In this document: positions 1 through 7,529 of the stretch, in pieces | Position numbering within the stretch: the stretch's first letter is position 1 | How the letters are laid out: each line of letters opens with the position of its first letter | Source of the DNA: Bacteroidales bacterium | GTDB taxonomy: Bacteria > Bacteroidota > Bacteroidia > Bacteroidales > UBA932 | Length of the DNA: 29,402 bases | Reading direction: 5' to 3' | Assembly (NCBI GenBank): GCA_004552965.1 | Contig: SFMU01000023.1 | Span: forward strand, 1-29,402 | Notes under the pieces: model-generated | Databases searched by the model: none | What the model was told of the DNA's origin: nothing | The model's input: the letters and a program-made list of their open reading frames with translations, nothing else | Translations under genes and position numbers: made by a program

Positions 1-160
1 CACTCAGTACCTGCTGGAGTGTTTCAGGGGATCGTATTCAATACGACAGGAATTCCTTGCCGGTAGAAGAGAAGTTCGGGCAGATATTCCCTGCCAGGAA
101 TAAGGCGAAACTCTCGGAATGGTGTTAGTCCGGTCATTGCCTGATGCTTTTGCCGGTTTT

Positions 161-460
161 CGCCACGGCGGCCTCGTCCACAGCTGTCTCAGAGCCATCC
201 CCGCATGACAAACCACCCATCTGGCGGCTATTCGCCACGTCCACCTCGTCCACAGGTGTCTCAGAGGCATCCCCGCATGGCGAGCCACTCATCTATCGGC
301 TATTCGCCACGGCGACCTCGTCCACAGGTGTCTCAGAGGCATCCCTGCATGGCGAGGCACCTATCTGTCGGCTATTCGCCACGGCGACCTCGTCCGCAGG
401 TGTCTCAGAGGCATCCCCGCATGACAAACCACTCATCTGTCGGCTATTCGCCACTTCCGT
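161..460. repeat. 72-bp minisatellite, four copies plus a partial fifth
   Basis: The landmark CGCCAC recurs at 161, 233, 305, 377 and 449, an exact 72-bp period. Four full units run from 161 to 448, and a fifth decays after its first few bases. Copies 3 and 4 differ at about 8 of 72 positions. Copies 1 and 4 share ATGACAAACCAC where copies 2 and 3 have ATGGCGAG, so the units form two types that are interleaved, not a simple gradient. The unit equals 24 codons and has no stop in several frames, but the translations (for example a repeated RLFATATSST) do not resemble a protein I know. I treat it as a non-coding variable-number repeat. Confidence 0.9.
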
Positions 461-524
461 AGCACTTGCAGGTGAGACGGATGGGCAGTTACGGGGGGGT
501 CAGGGTGAAAAAGAAAGTGGCTGA

Positions 525-539
525 ACAGTCAAAGACTGT
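525..539 (-). terminator. Weak hairpin downstream of the sugar operon
   Basis: ACAGTC-AAA-GACTGT forms a perfect 6-bp stem with a 3-nt loop, 33 nt past the last stop codon of the leftward operon. On the minus strand a T-rich run (506-515) follows about 10 nt after the stem. The stem is short and the T run is offset, so terminator function is only possible. Confidence 0.3.
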
Positions 540-572
540 CAGTCACTCTCTTCGAATATTCAGAGTCAGAGA

Positions 573-1472
573 CTATTCGGCAGAATAGCTTGGCTTTACG
601 AAATCAGAGTTGAGGAGATAATCGGCGCACATCTTCATGCTCTCTTTCCAGTCACCGTTGGTGAAGGCCTCGAGTTCGACAACGAAATCCTGCATGCCGG
701 CGATTTCGGCATTGTTGAAGATTGCATCGAAGCCAACCATACCGCTCTGTCCGAGCTCGCGATGATCCTTGATGTGGAGGAGCTTGAAGCGGTTCGGATA
801 CTTCTTGAAATATTCAACCGGGTAAGCCTTGCCCATGCAGGTCCAATAGACATCCATCTGGAAGAACACAAGCTCAGGGTCGGTGTTCTGGATCATGAAG
901 TCGTAGATGACCTGGTCCTCAAGTTTGTTGAATTCGTGGGAGTGGTTGTGGTAGCCGAAGCTCATTCCGTTCTCCTGGCACTTCTTGCCGATTGCATTGA
1001 AGTAGTCGCAATAGACCTTGAGTCCCTGGAGGGTGCCAGGAATACCGAAGCCCGGGCAGACGATGTACTTGCATCCGGCTGCCTTGTGAGCTGCGATAGC
1101 CTGATCCCACCATGCCATTGAAGGAGTGAAGTCTCCGGAAGCGAGTTCCTCTTCGGAAAGGCCCTTCATGATGTGTGTGGAAAGAGCCTTGAGACCGGCA
1201 GCTTCGAGGTCTGCCTTGTACTGCTCAGGATCTACACCATAGAGTTTTCCATCTGAATAGCATGCGGCTTCAACCGAAGTGTAACCCATCTCCGCAAGAG
1301 CCTTGAATGCTTCCTCATGGTTCTGGGCATAGAGCTCAGGATTGCCGATGACATCTCTTATCGAATACAGCTGGACACTGATATCCTTCTTGACAGGTTT
1401 GTCAGAGTTGCAGCAGGAGGTCAGAGCAAAGAGACCTGCAAGTGTCAGAAGTGCGATTCTTTTCATTTCCAT
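573..1472 (-). CDS. Sugar phosphate isomerase/epimerase-like TIM-barrel lipoprotein
   Basis: 299 aa of the xylose isomerase-like TIM-barrel (AP endonuclease 2) superfamily. A lipoprotein signal ends in LTSC at Cys20 (a second Cys follows), so the mature enzyme should be membrane-anchored outside the cytoplasm. Candidate metal and catalytic residues sit where the fold expects them: His175/His177 in YHNH, Asp207 in QMDVYW, His233 in HIKDH and Glu266 in VVELEAF. The start is either 1472 or a second ATG at 1466. It lies 3 nt after the DUF1080 gene and is the last gene of the operon. Relatives of this fold occur beside DUF1080 and Gfo/Idh enzymes in Bacteroidota, where they are thought to act on keto-sugars. 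The exact substrate cannot be read from the sequence. Confidence 0.88.
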   Translation of the reverse strand: MEMKRIALLTLAGLFALTSCCNSDKPVKKDISVQLYSIRDVIGNPELYAQNHEEAFKALAEMGYTSVEAACYSDGKLYGVDPEQYKADLEAAGLKALSTHIMKGLSEEELASGDFTPSMAWWDQAIAAHKAAGCKYIVCPGFGIPGTLQGLKVYCDYFNAIGKKCQENGMSFGYHNHSHEFNKLEDQVIYDFMIQNTDPELVFFQMDVYWTCMGKAYPVEYFKKYPNRFKLLHIKDHRELGQSGMVGFDAIFNNAEIAGMQDFVVELEAFTNGDWKESMKMCADYLLNSDFVKPSYSAE

Positions 1473-1475
1473 CTC

Positions 1476-2378
1476 TTATTTGTCAAGAACCTTTACACGG
1501 ATGTTGCGGTACCATACATCATTTCCATGATCCTGGAATCCGAAATAGCCTGAGTGGCTTTCTCCGCCGCAGTTGTTGAGGAGTTCGAATGCGAGAGGCC
1601 ACTTCTCCTGTGAGAACTTCGACTTCTGGAGCATGTCGGTCCACTGTGGAGTCCAGAGGTGGTACTCGAGAACGTTCTCGTCATTCTGGTAATGTACGAC
1701 AGTTCCCTGGTAAACCATGATCTTGCACTTGTTCCACTCGCCGAAAGGTTTCTGGTTCTGTGGGTTGGCAGGAATCATGTCGTAGAGGGAAGCGCTCTTG
1801 CGGTTGCCGTCTACACCGAGGAATGAATCAGGATGGTTTGCATTGTCAAGAACCTGGTACTCAGGGCTGGAGATGTAGATTGGCTCATAGCGCTCCTGTC
1901 CGTCCTCGGCCTTGGTCTTGATCTCCTGGGCGAGGTAGAAGATACCTGAATTGCCGCCTTCTGAAATCTTCCATTCGAGTTCGAGGATGAAATCCTTGAA
2001 CTTGTGGGCAAAGATGATGTCACCGCCTTCTCCAGTCTGGCCTTCTCCGGTGTTGGAACCGGTGAACTTGAGGCAATCGTCCTCAATGGTCCATCTGGCG
2101 GTCACTGTGTCCCTGCCGTAGCCTCTCCAGCCGTTGAGTGAACTTCCGTCGAAGAGGATGTAGTAGCCCTCTGCATCGGTAGGGAGAGATGAGAGATCTA
2201 CTTCAGGCTTGTTGACTGCGATGTAGGATGGAGCGCCTTCATTGTTGACCTCCACCTCTGTTGTCTCCTCGCTGAGCCACTTGATCTCGGCAGGAGCGGC
2301 CTTCTTCTGGCCGTTGTTGCAGGATACCATGGCAAGAGCCATCGATACACCTGCAAGGATGATAATTGATTTCTTCAT
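1476..2378 (-). CDS. DUF1080 (3-keto-disaccharide hydrolase family) lipoprotein
   Basis: 300 aa from the ATG at 2378. The frame extends to 2429, but the first 17 residues are not signal-like, while MKKSIIILAG starts a clear lipoprotein signal with VSC at Cys20. The family's jelly-roll landmarks follow: LFDGSSLNGWRG at about 75-86, GGNSGIFY at 141-148 and SPEYQVLDN at 171-179. Members are reported to cleave or hydrate glycosides that have been oxidised at C3. The gene starts 54 nt after the oxidoreductase gene and ends 3 nt before the isomerase gene, which fits successive steps: oxidise, cleave, then isomerise or reduce. Family assignment is firm; the substrate is inferred from context only. 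Confidence 0.9.
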   Translation of the reverse strand: MKKSIIILAGVSMALAMVSCNNGQKKAAPAEIKWLSEETTEVEVNNEGAPSYIAVNKPEVDLSSLPTDAEGYYILFDGSSLNGWRGYGRDTVTARWTIEDDCLKFTGSNTGEGQTGEGGDIIFAHKFKDFILELEWKISEGGNSGIFYLAQEIKTKAEDGQERYEPIYISSPEYQVLDNANHPDSFLGVDGNRKSASLYDMIPANPQNQKPFGEWNKCKIMVYQGTVVHYQNDENVLEYHLWTPQWTDMLQKSKFSQEKWPLAFELLNNCGGESHSGYFGFQDHGNDVWYRNIRVKVLDK

Positions 2379-2432
2379 TTTCTTATTTGAGTTATTCAAT
2401 TGGTTCTGTCTGCAGCAGTGATCCGGCAATGC

Positions 2433-3929
2433 TTAGATTTCAGGCATCTCAGGAAGAGTGTAGCCGGCACGGTACTGACGCTTGATGAGACCTGCAGCGA
2501 ACTCGCGGGCGTTGACCGGGTCGGTGTACTTGTTCTGGAATGTCGGGTGACCGTCGTGGATCGAGAAGCCGTCCTTCTCGAGAATCCTGATCGTGGCATC
2601 GGCAGGGATGTTGGTGAATTCCATCTTCTCGCCGTCCCAGTCGAGAGACTGGTTGAGGGCCTGGAGCCTTACGGCTGCTACGCCAAGGTCGACCATCTCG
2701 CAGAATGGACCTGCCTCGCTGAAGTCTGATGCGGAAGGAATTCTTACGTCGGCATCCTCCTTGCAGGCGCGGATCCAGTCCTGCTGGTGAGAGAGGGTGA
2801 CTTCGCGGAGAACGTGAGGAACCTCAGGCTTTCTGCCTGAAACGAGAATAGGAGAGTGTCCGTAGCATCCTACAATCATGGTGTCCTTTGTGCCGTAGAA
2901 GATGCTGCAGCCGCCATCGATGTTGAGGTTGAATCCTGCAGGCAGTCCTTCAGGCCTTTCTGGCTTGAAACCTCCGTCGTACCAGCGTACTTCGACTTCA
3001 GGAAGGGCGAGTTTCGGAAGGTTAGGCCTTGCAGGGAAGGTGAGTTTGATCATCTCGGCGCTAGGGCAGCAGTCCGTGAGGACGTTGGTAGAGCTGGCCT
3101 CGACCTTGATAGGGTAGCCGAGTTTGAGACCCTTGAACGGAACGTGCATGATATGGCAGGCCATGTCACCGAGAGCGCCTGTACCGAAATCCCACCAGCC
3201 GCGGAAGTTCCAAGGGGTGTAGATAGAGTTGTAGTCGCGCATCGGAGCAGGACCGATGAAGGCATCCCAGTTCAGGGTTGAAGGAATAGGCTGAACCTCG
3301 GTCGGCTTCTCGAGTCCCTGTGGCCATATAGGACGGTCGGTAAAGCAGTCTACTCTGGTGACCTCACCGATCTCACCGTTCCAGAGCCACTCGATGGCCT
3401 GTCTTGTGTGAGGATGCGAAGCTCCCTGGTTACCCATCTGGGTGGCAACACGGTGCTTTGCGGCGAGCTTGGTCAGGAGTCTTGCTTCATAGACCGTAAG
3501 GGTAAGCGGTTTTTCTACATAGACGTGCTTTCCTGCCTCCATGGCCGCAGCGGCGATGATTGCGTGGGTGTGGTCGGCGGTTGCAACCATGACAGCGTCA
3601 GCCTGGTCGAGCATCTCGTCGAACATCACGCGGTAGTCGTTGTACTTCTTGGCCTGAGGATACTTGTTGAAGACGTGGTCGGCATATTTCCAGTCGACAT
3701 CGCACAGACCTATGATGTTCTCGGTTTCCATCTCGGCAAGGTCAGCTGCTCCGCGGCCTCCGATACCGACACCGAGGATGTTGAGCTTGTCTGAAGGGGC
3801 AACCTTCTTTTTCTTCTCCTTCTTAGGAGTCTTCTCGCCTGCGATGATGATGTTAGGGGCAACTGCCAGACCGGCAGCCACAGCTGTTCCTGTCTTCAGG
3901 AAAGAGCGTCTTGTGATTTCTTTGCTCAT
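2433..3929 (-). CDS. Tat-exported Gfo/Idh/MocA family oxidoreductase
   Basis: 498 aa. The N-terminus is a textbook twin-arginine signal: RRSFLK at 7-12, then a hydrophobic stretch to about residue 30. A lysine-rich linker follows (33-42). The Rossmann motif GVGIGGRG is at 53-60, the EKP dinucleotide/catalytic motif at 139-141, and the C-terminal sheet carries GDMACH at 254-259, with Asp255 and His259 as probable catalytic residues. Tat export implies folding with NAD(H) or NADP(H) bound in the cytoplasm before secretion. Enzymes of this type oxidise or reduce sugar C3 with a tightly held cofactor. The neighbours suggest it makes the 3-keto substrate for the DUF1080 protein. The tatA and tatC genes lie about 18 kb away in this window. 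Confidence 0.92.
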   Translation of the reverse strand: MSKEITRRSFLKTGTAVAAGLAVAPNIIIAGEKTPKKEKKKKVAPSDKLNILGVGIGGRGAADLAEMETENIIGLCDVDWKYADHVFNKYPQAKKYNDYRVMFDEMLDQADAVMVATADHTHAIIAAAAMEAGKHVYVEKPLTLTVYEARLLTKLAAKHRVATQMGNQGASHPHTRQAIEWLWNGEIGEVTRVDCFTDRPIWPQGLEKPTEVQPIPSTLNWDAFIGPAPMRDYNSIYTPWNFRGWWDFGTGALGDMACHIMHVPFKGLKLGYPIKVEASSTNVLTDCCPSAEMIKLTFPARPNLPKLALPEVEVRWYDGGFKPERPEGLPAGFNLNIDGGCSIFYGTKDTMIVGCYGHSPILVSGRKPEVPHVLREVTLSHQQDWIRACKEDADVRIPSASDFSEAGPFCEMVDLGVAAVRLQALNQSLDWDGEKMEFTNIPADATIRILEKDGFSIHDGHPTFQNKYTDPVNAREFAAGLIKRQYRAGYTLPEMPEI

Positions 3930-3956
3930 AGTTTTGATTTGTTTATGTGGTTTAAC

Positions 3957-4331
3957 CTATTTAATGTCGTCGAATGAGATGTCGGTGAACCGCGACCGGT
4001 CGTCATCGGACCGTTCTTCACGTCTTCCGTCATGGACGGAAACGTCCTTCAGGAGGTTCTCTTTCATGTATTCAATGACATCCGAGAGCCCTTCCTGAAA
4101 TTTTTCGAAGTCCTCCTTGTATAGAAATATCTTGTGCTTGTCAAAGGAGTAGCTGCCGTCAAGTTCGGTCTTGCGCTTGCTTTCAGTGATTGTCAGAAAA
4201 TAATCACTTCTGTCCTTAGTCGATTTGACATCAAAGAAATAAGTCCGTTTTCCGGCACGTACAGGCTTGGAAAAAATGTCGTCAGAGTTTCTTTCCGCAA
4301 AGTTCCTGTGAGTTTGATCATCCTTGTACAT
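3957..4331 (-). CDS. DUF3276, PUR-alpha-like nucleic-acid-binding protein
   Basis: 124 aa. The core AGKRTYFFDVK (26-36), YFLTITESK (44-52) and FDKHKIFLYKEDF (63-75) matches the Bacteroidota DUF3276 family, which has the PUR fold of single-stranded nucleic-acid-binding proteins (Borrelia BpuR is a distant relative). The C-terminal 30 residues are charged and look disordered. It is divergent from nusB, with a candidate -7 box at 4379-4386, and ends 27 nt before the oxidoreductase gene, so the sugar genes may be read from its promoter. Family assignment is strong; target and role are unknown. Confidence 0.9.
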   Translation of the reverse strand: MYKDDQTHRNFAERNSDDIFSKPVRAGKRTYFFDVKSTKDRSDYFLTITESKRKTELDGSYSFDKHKIFLYKEDFEKFQEGLSDVIEYMKENLLKDVSVHDGRREERSDDDRSRFTDISFDDIK

Positions 4332-4378
4332 GATGGACTGTTTTTATGATTAACTGCGATTAACCTTGTTATTCTCTA

Positions 4379-4386
4379 CAAAAATA
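4379..4386 (-). promoter_or_regulatory. Candidate -7 box for the DUF3276 gene
   Basis: On the minus strand this reads TATTTTTG, matching the Bacteroidota TAnnTTTG consensus, about 48 nt before the DUF3276 start. No clear -33 TTTG is seen 19-21 nt further upstream. It lies 14 bp from the rightward box at 4401-4408. Confidence 0.5.
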
Positions 4387-4400
4387 TGAAAAAAACTGAA

Positions 4401-4408
4401 TATATTTG
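4401..4408 (+). promoter_or_regulatory. Candidate -7 box for nusB
   Basis: TATATTTG followed by C matches the TAnnTTTG consensus. It lies 22 nt before the chosen nusB ATG and overlaps the frame of the longer alternative start (4386), which argues for the internal start at 4431. The -33 element is not recognisable. Confidence 0.6.
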
Positions 4409-4430
4409 CATAATTAAAAGTAATTACGAC

Positions 4431-5387
4431 ATGCTAAACCGAAGAATTCTCCGCATAAAGGCTTTCAAAGTTCTCTACAGTTTTGCTGAAAATCCTTCCA
4501 TGAGCGTCGCTGAAGCCGAAGCGCAGCTTGAGATATCGTGTGAATCTGCGCGTTCGCTCTACCTGCTCATGCTGCTGATGATACCGACCCTGACTGACGA
4601 AGCATCCGCAAGAATAGAAGATGCCCGCAACAAATTCAATCCGACCGATGAGGAAAGGAATCCGAACATGAAGTTCGTGGAAAACGGCCTGGCGCCTCTT
4701 TTCCGCGATGATCCGGATTTCACTAAGCTGGTTTCCAGGCGCAAGCTCAGCTGGGACCAGTACGATGCCCTGGTCCGCAATCTCTATTCGACACTCGTGA
4801 CGAGGGACTATTATCGCGAGTATATGGCCTCTCCGGAGCGCAGCCTCAGGGAGGACGTGAATCTCTTCGTGAAGATTTTCGAACAGGAATTCGTCGACAA
4901 CACTCATCTTGCCTCCATCCTGGAGGACATGTCCATCTGGTGGAATGACGACCTGGCATATTCATTGACCTGCTGCTGCGACACCTTGAAGGACCTGGCC
5001 TCGGGAAAGAGATGGAGTCTTCCGCCGCTTTACCGTAGCGAGATGTCCTCGAGACCCGATGTCGAGAGCGACAAGGCATTCATCTACAAGCTTCTGCGTC
5101 AGTCCTATGCTTGCTTCGACAAGTATTCCCGTCTCGTGGCGGAGAATGTTTCCCAGTGGGAGTCGGACCGTCTGTTCACCACCGACATGGTCCTGATCGT
5201 GATGGGTCTCAGCGAAGCGAAGGCCTTCCCGGACATGCCAGTCAGGGTGACCATCAACGAATATGTCGAAATCTCCAAGTACTACAGCACACCGAAGAGC
5301 CGCAGTTTCGTGAACGGCCTTCTGGACCGTCTGATCAGGAAACTCGTCTCCGAAGGCGACATAGTCAAGACCGCTCCTGTGATCTGA
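4431..5387 (+). CDS. nusB: NusB, transcription antitermination factor
   Basis: 318 aa from the ATG at 4431, where MLNRRILRIKAFKVLYSF gives the normal NusB N-terminus. The frame opens at 4386, but those 15 residues would overlap the -7 box. NusB joins the antitermination complex on rRNA operons. This is the long Bacteroidota form, about twice the E. coli length; the NusB-like helical domain lies in the C-terminal half (from about residue 200: DKAFIYKLLRQSY, then NEYVEISKYYSTPKSRSFVNG). It heads the cluster nusB-yajC-ybbR-like-coaE, with 47 nt to yajC. Confidence 0.9.
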   Translation: MLNRRILRIKAFKVLYSFAENPSMSVAEAEAQLEISCESARSLYLLMLLMIPTLTDEASARIEDARNKFNPTDEERNPNMKFVENGLAPLFRDDPDFTKLVSRRKLSWDQYDALVRNLYSTLVTRDYYREYMASPERSLREDVNLFVKIFEQEFVDNTHLASILEDMSIWWNDDLAYSLTCCCDTLKDLASGKRWSLPPLYRSEMSSRPDVESDKAFIYKLLRQSYACFDKYSRLVAENVSQWESDRLFTTDMVLIVMGLSEAKAFPDMPVRVTINEYVEISKYYSTPKSRSFVNGLLDRLIRKLVSEGDIVKTAPVI

Positions 5388-5434
5388 CAGGGCAGATATA
5401 CACTTAATGATTTGAAAACAAAACACTTCAAGCA

Positions 5435-5767
5435 ATGAACATTCCAGCAATCATTCTTCAGGCCGCTCCGGCCGCACAACCTCAGGGCTCAGGCATGATG
5501 TTCTGGGTCATGATCATCCTAATGTTTGTCATCATGTGGTTCTTCATGATCAGGCCTCAGCGCAAGCAGCAGAAAGAACTCGAAAAGTTCCGCAATGAAC
5601 TCAAGAGGGGAGACAAAGTCGTCACCATCGGAGGCATCTACGGTACCATCGATGAGATCAAGGAGACTACCGTTCTCATCAAGGTGGACGGCGAAGTCAA
5701 GCTGAGGGTTGCCAAGAACGCCATCAACAAGGATTTCTCAGAGGACACCGCACAGCCTCAGAAATAA
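5435..5767 (+). CDS. yajC: YajC, Sec-associated membrane protein
   Basis: 110 aa. A single transmembrane helix (about 20-39, MMFWVMIILMFVIMW) is followed by the family signature MIRPQRKQQKE and a small cytoplasmic domain with GDKVVTIGGIYGTI. YajC associates with SecDF and SecYEG at the inner membrane. The acidic C-terminus ends SEDTAQPQK. Placement between nusB and the YbbR-like gene is common in Bacteroidota. Confidence 0.95.
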   Translation: MNIPAIILQAAPAAQPQGSGMMFWVMIILMFVIMWFFMIRPQRKQQKELEKFRNELKRGDKVVTIGGIYGTIDEIKETTVLIKVDGEVKLRVAKNAINKDFSEDTAQPQK

Positions 5768-5821
5768 GATTCACCAGTAACCGGCGACAGCCTGGAACTC
5801 CGGCGCATAAAACAAACTGCA

Positions 5822-6802
5822 ATGTTGAAGCATAGGCTTCGCGGCCTGTTGGCCAAAAGCAATATCGGCGGGAGAGATGTCATTGTTTTTCTGATGTCTC
5901 TCTTGCTTGCTGTCAGCATCTGGCTGCTCCATAACCTCTCCCTGAACTATTCATCCACGATGTCTGTCCCGGTCATAGCCGTCTGCAACATCGATGGACA
6001 CGCAGGTGTGTCCTCCAATTCGAGTGTGATAGCTGCGAGGTGCCGGACCTCTGGATTCAGCCTCCTCAAGAACAGGAGAAGGGCCACCAGGCCGGCGGTT
6101 CAGATCAGATTCGCAACCTCCGACATGCGTCACAAGGAGGGAGACATATTCTTTATCACTTCTTCCGAGCTGGCCAGCTATGTCAGCGAAATATTCGGGG
6201 AAGGGGTCAGTCTGGAGGCATTCCTCTCGGATAACGTGCAGTTCCGTTTCCCTTTCGAGAACAACAGGAAGGTCCCTGTGCATCCGATGAAGATCGTAAG
6301 CTTCAAGGAACAGTACATGGCGGTTGGGGAAATGCGGCTCTCTCCGGATTCGGTCATCATCTATGGTGAGCCTTTCGTGCTCGAGAACATCGACAGGGTC
6401 TTCACGAAGACGATAGAACTGGAAAATCTTCATTCCAGCGCTCACGGAGTGGCACGGATCGAGGAAATAAACGGTGTCAGGATGTCTGACACGGAGGTCA
6501 AGTACTCCCTGGATGTCTCGAGATATGTGGAGATTTCTTCCGAAGCTGTCATTTCCCTGCGCAATGTACCTGCGGGACGGCATGTTTCTGTCTATCCTTC
6601 CGTTGCCAGAGTCGTCTACAAATGTGCTTTCCCTGTATCGAACGATCCGTCGGCCGATGTCCATTTCTACATCGACTACAAGGATTTCATCAAATCGAAG
6701 GAAGGGAAATGCGTCCCTGTCAGCACTCCTCTGCCGGAGGGTGTCATCAGCTACACGATAGAACCTGAGGTCTTCGACTGCATAGAGGAAGGACGGCAAT
6801 GA
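5822..6802 (+). CDS. YbbR-like domain membrane protein
   Basis: 326 aa. One transmembrane helix near the N-terminus (about 19-38, ending AVSIWLLHNLS) is followed by an extracytoplasmic part of YbbR-like beta repeats; recognisable stretches are VPVHPMKIVSFKEQY and LSPDSVIIYGE. The family includes CdaR, a partner of diadenylate cyclase in Firmicutes, but no cyclase gene is nearby and that role should not be assumed. Its stop overlaps the coaE start (ATGA at 6799-6802), indicating translational coupling. Confidence 0.85.
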   Translation: MLKHRLRGLLAKSNIGGRDVIVFLMSLLLAVSIWLLHNLSLNYSSTMSVPVIAVCNIDGHAGVSSNSSVIAARCRTSGFSLLKNRRRATRPAVQIRFATSDMRHKEGDIFFITSSELASYVSEIFGEGVSLEAFLSDNVQFRFPFENNRKVPVHPMKIVSFKEQYMAVGEMRLSPDSVIIYGEPFVLENIDRVFTKTIELENLHSSAHGVARIEEINGVRMSDTEVKYSLDVSRYVEISSEAVISLRNVPAGRHVSVYPSVARVVYKCAFPVSNDPSADVHFYIDYKDFIKSKEGKCVPVSTPLPEGVISYTIEPEVFDCIEEGRQ

Positions 6803-7422
6803 AGACTGTTGCTGTGACCGGTGGCATCGGCAGCGGCAAGTCGACCGTCTGCAGGCTTCTCTCTTCGAGGGGGATTCCCGTCTATGACTGTGACTCTTCA
6901 GCCAAGGGACTCTATGACCGTGACCCGTCCCTTGCGGTTTCCCTTGAGAAACTGTTCGGATGCTCCCTCAGGAATGCGGACGGCAGTCTGGACAGGGGGC
7001 TTCTGGCAAGCCTCATATTCACTTCTCCCGAAAGGCTTGCCGCTCTTGAAAGCATCGTGCATCCTGCCGTGCTGAAGGATTTCCTGCTTTGGAAGGACAG
7101 GGTCGCCGAGTCTTTCGCAGACCGTTCTCCGAGCGACATGTTCTTCGGCCACAGACCGTTTGCGGTGATGGAGTCAGCCATCATCCTTTCGAAACCGGAG
7201 TTTCTAAGGCTCGCGGACCTTGTCGTCCTGGTGGATGCCGATGAGGATTCCAGGCTGTCCAGAGTGTGTCTCAGAGATGGAACGGTGCCTGAAAAGGTCA
7301 GGCAGAGGATGTCGGTACAATCCTTCGACCTGAGCCGTGTGGATGCCATAATCCGGAACGACGGAAGCGAGCAGGACCTCGAGAAAAAGGTAAATGATGT
7401 TTTTTCATCGTTTACGCTATGA
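6799..7422 (+). CDS. coaE: Dephospho-CoA kinase
   Basis: 207 aa. CoaE phosphorylates the 3'-hydroxyl of dephospho-CoA, the last step of coenzyme A synthesis. The P-loop GGIGSGKST is at 8-16, the substrate-site region VYDCDSSAK at 28-36, and the lid/C-terminal region contains VVLVDADEDSRLSRVCLRDG. Length is normal. It ends the nusB-yajC-ybbR-like cluster; the next gene is 107 nt away. Confidence 0.95.
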   Translation: MKTVAVTGGIGSGKSTVCRLLSSRGIPVYDCDSSAKGLYDRDPSLAVSLEKLFGCSLRNADGSLDRGLLASLIFTSPERLAALESIVHPAVLKDFLLWKDRVAESFADRSPSDMFFGHRPFAVMESAIILSKPEFLRLADLVVLVDADEDSRLSRVCLRDGTVPEKVRQRMSVQSFDLSRVDAIIRNDGSEQDLEKKVNDVFSSFTL

Positions 7423-7465
7423 TTTCAGAACAAAATAGACTATATTTACGATTAACCTTAATTAC

Positions 7466-7501
7466 GGAAGTTCCGAGGCCTGCATAAGGTCCGCGGGCTC
7501 C
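7466..7501 (+). promoter_or_regulatory. Imperfect hairpin before the DUF5606 gene
   Basis: The core CCG-A-GG-CCT (7473-7481), loop GCATA and AGG-T-CC-G-CGG (7487-7496) pair with one mismatch and one bulge; GGA and TCC can extend the stem across an internal loop. A near-consensus -7 box, TATATTTA at 7441-7448, lies upstream, so the hairpin would sit in the 5' leader of the DUF5606-rimO-glp gene run. No U tract follows it, so it is not an ordinary terminator. Confidence 0.35.
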
Positions 7502-7529
7502 AGATGACAGATAAAACAATCGATTGATA

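Larger units (their letters stand above)
1..572. other. Non-coding region left of the sugar operon
   Basis: No convincing gene is seen. Open frames exist on both strands, but they follow from the 72-bp tandem repeat at 161-460: a period divisible by three with no stop leaves several frames open at once. Left of the repeat there is an odd-centred palindrome TCGTATT-C-AATACGA at 32-46, the palindrome AGGAATTCCT at 48-57, and a near-exact direct repeat ATTCC(T/C)TGCC at 52-61 and 86-95. Right of the repeat there is a short hairpin at 525-539. The region may hold the 3' end of a transcript from either side, but nothing here defines one. Confidence 0.7.

Noticed and set aside
161..460. CRISPR array
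   Set aside because: The repeated unit is contiguous at 72 bp with no constant-repeat/variable-spacer pattern, and there are no cas genes.
144..524. Open frames over the minisatellite on both strands, up to 126 aa
   Set aside because: They result from the stop-free 72-bp repeat; several frames are open at once, composition is odd and no family is recognised.
5951..6799. 282-aa open frame antisense to the YbbR-like gene
   Set aside because: The YbbR-like frame on the plus strand has a membrane helix, family features and ATGA coupling to coaE; the reverse frame has none.
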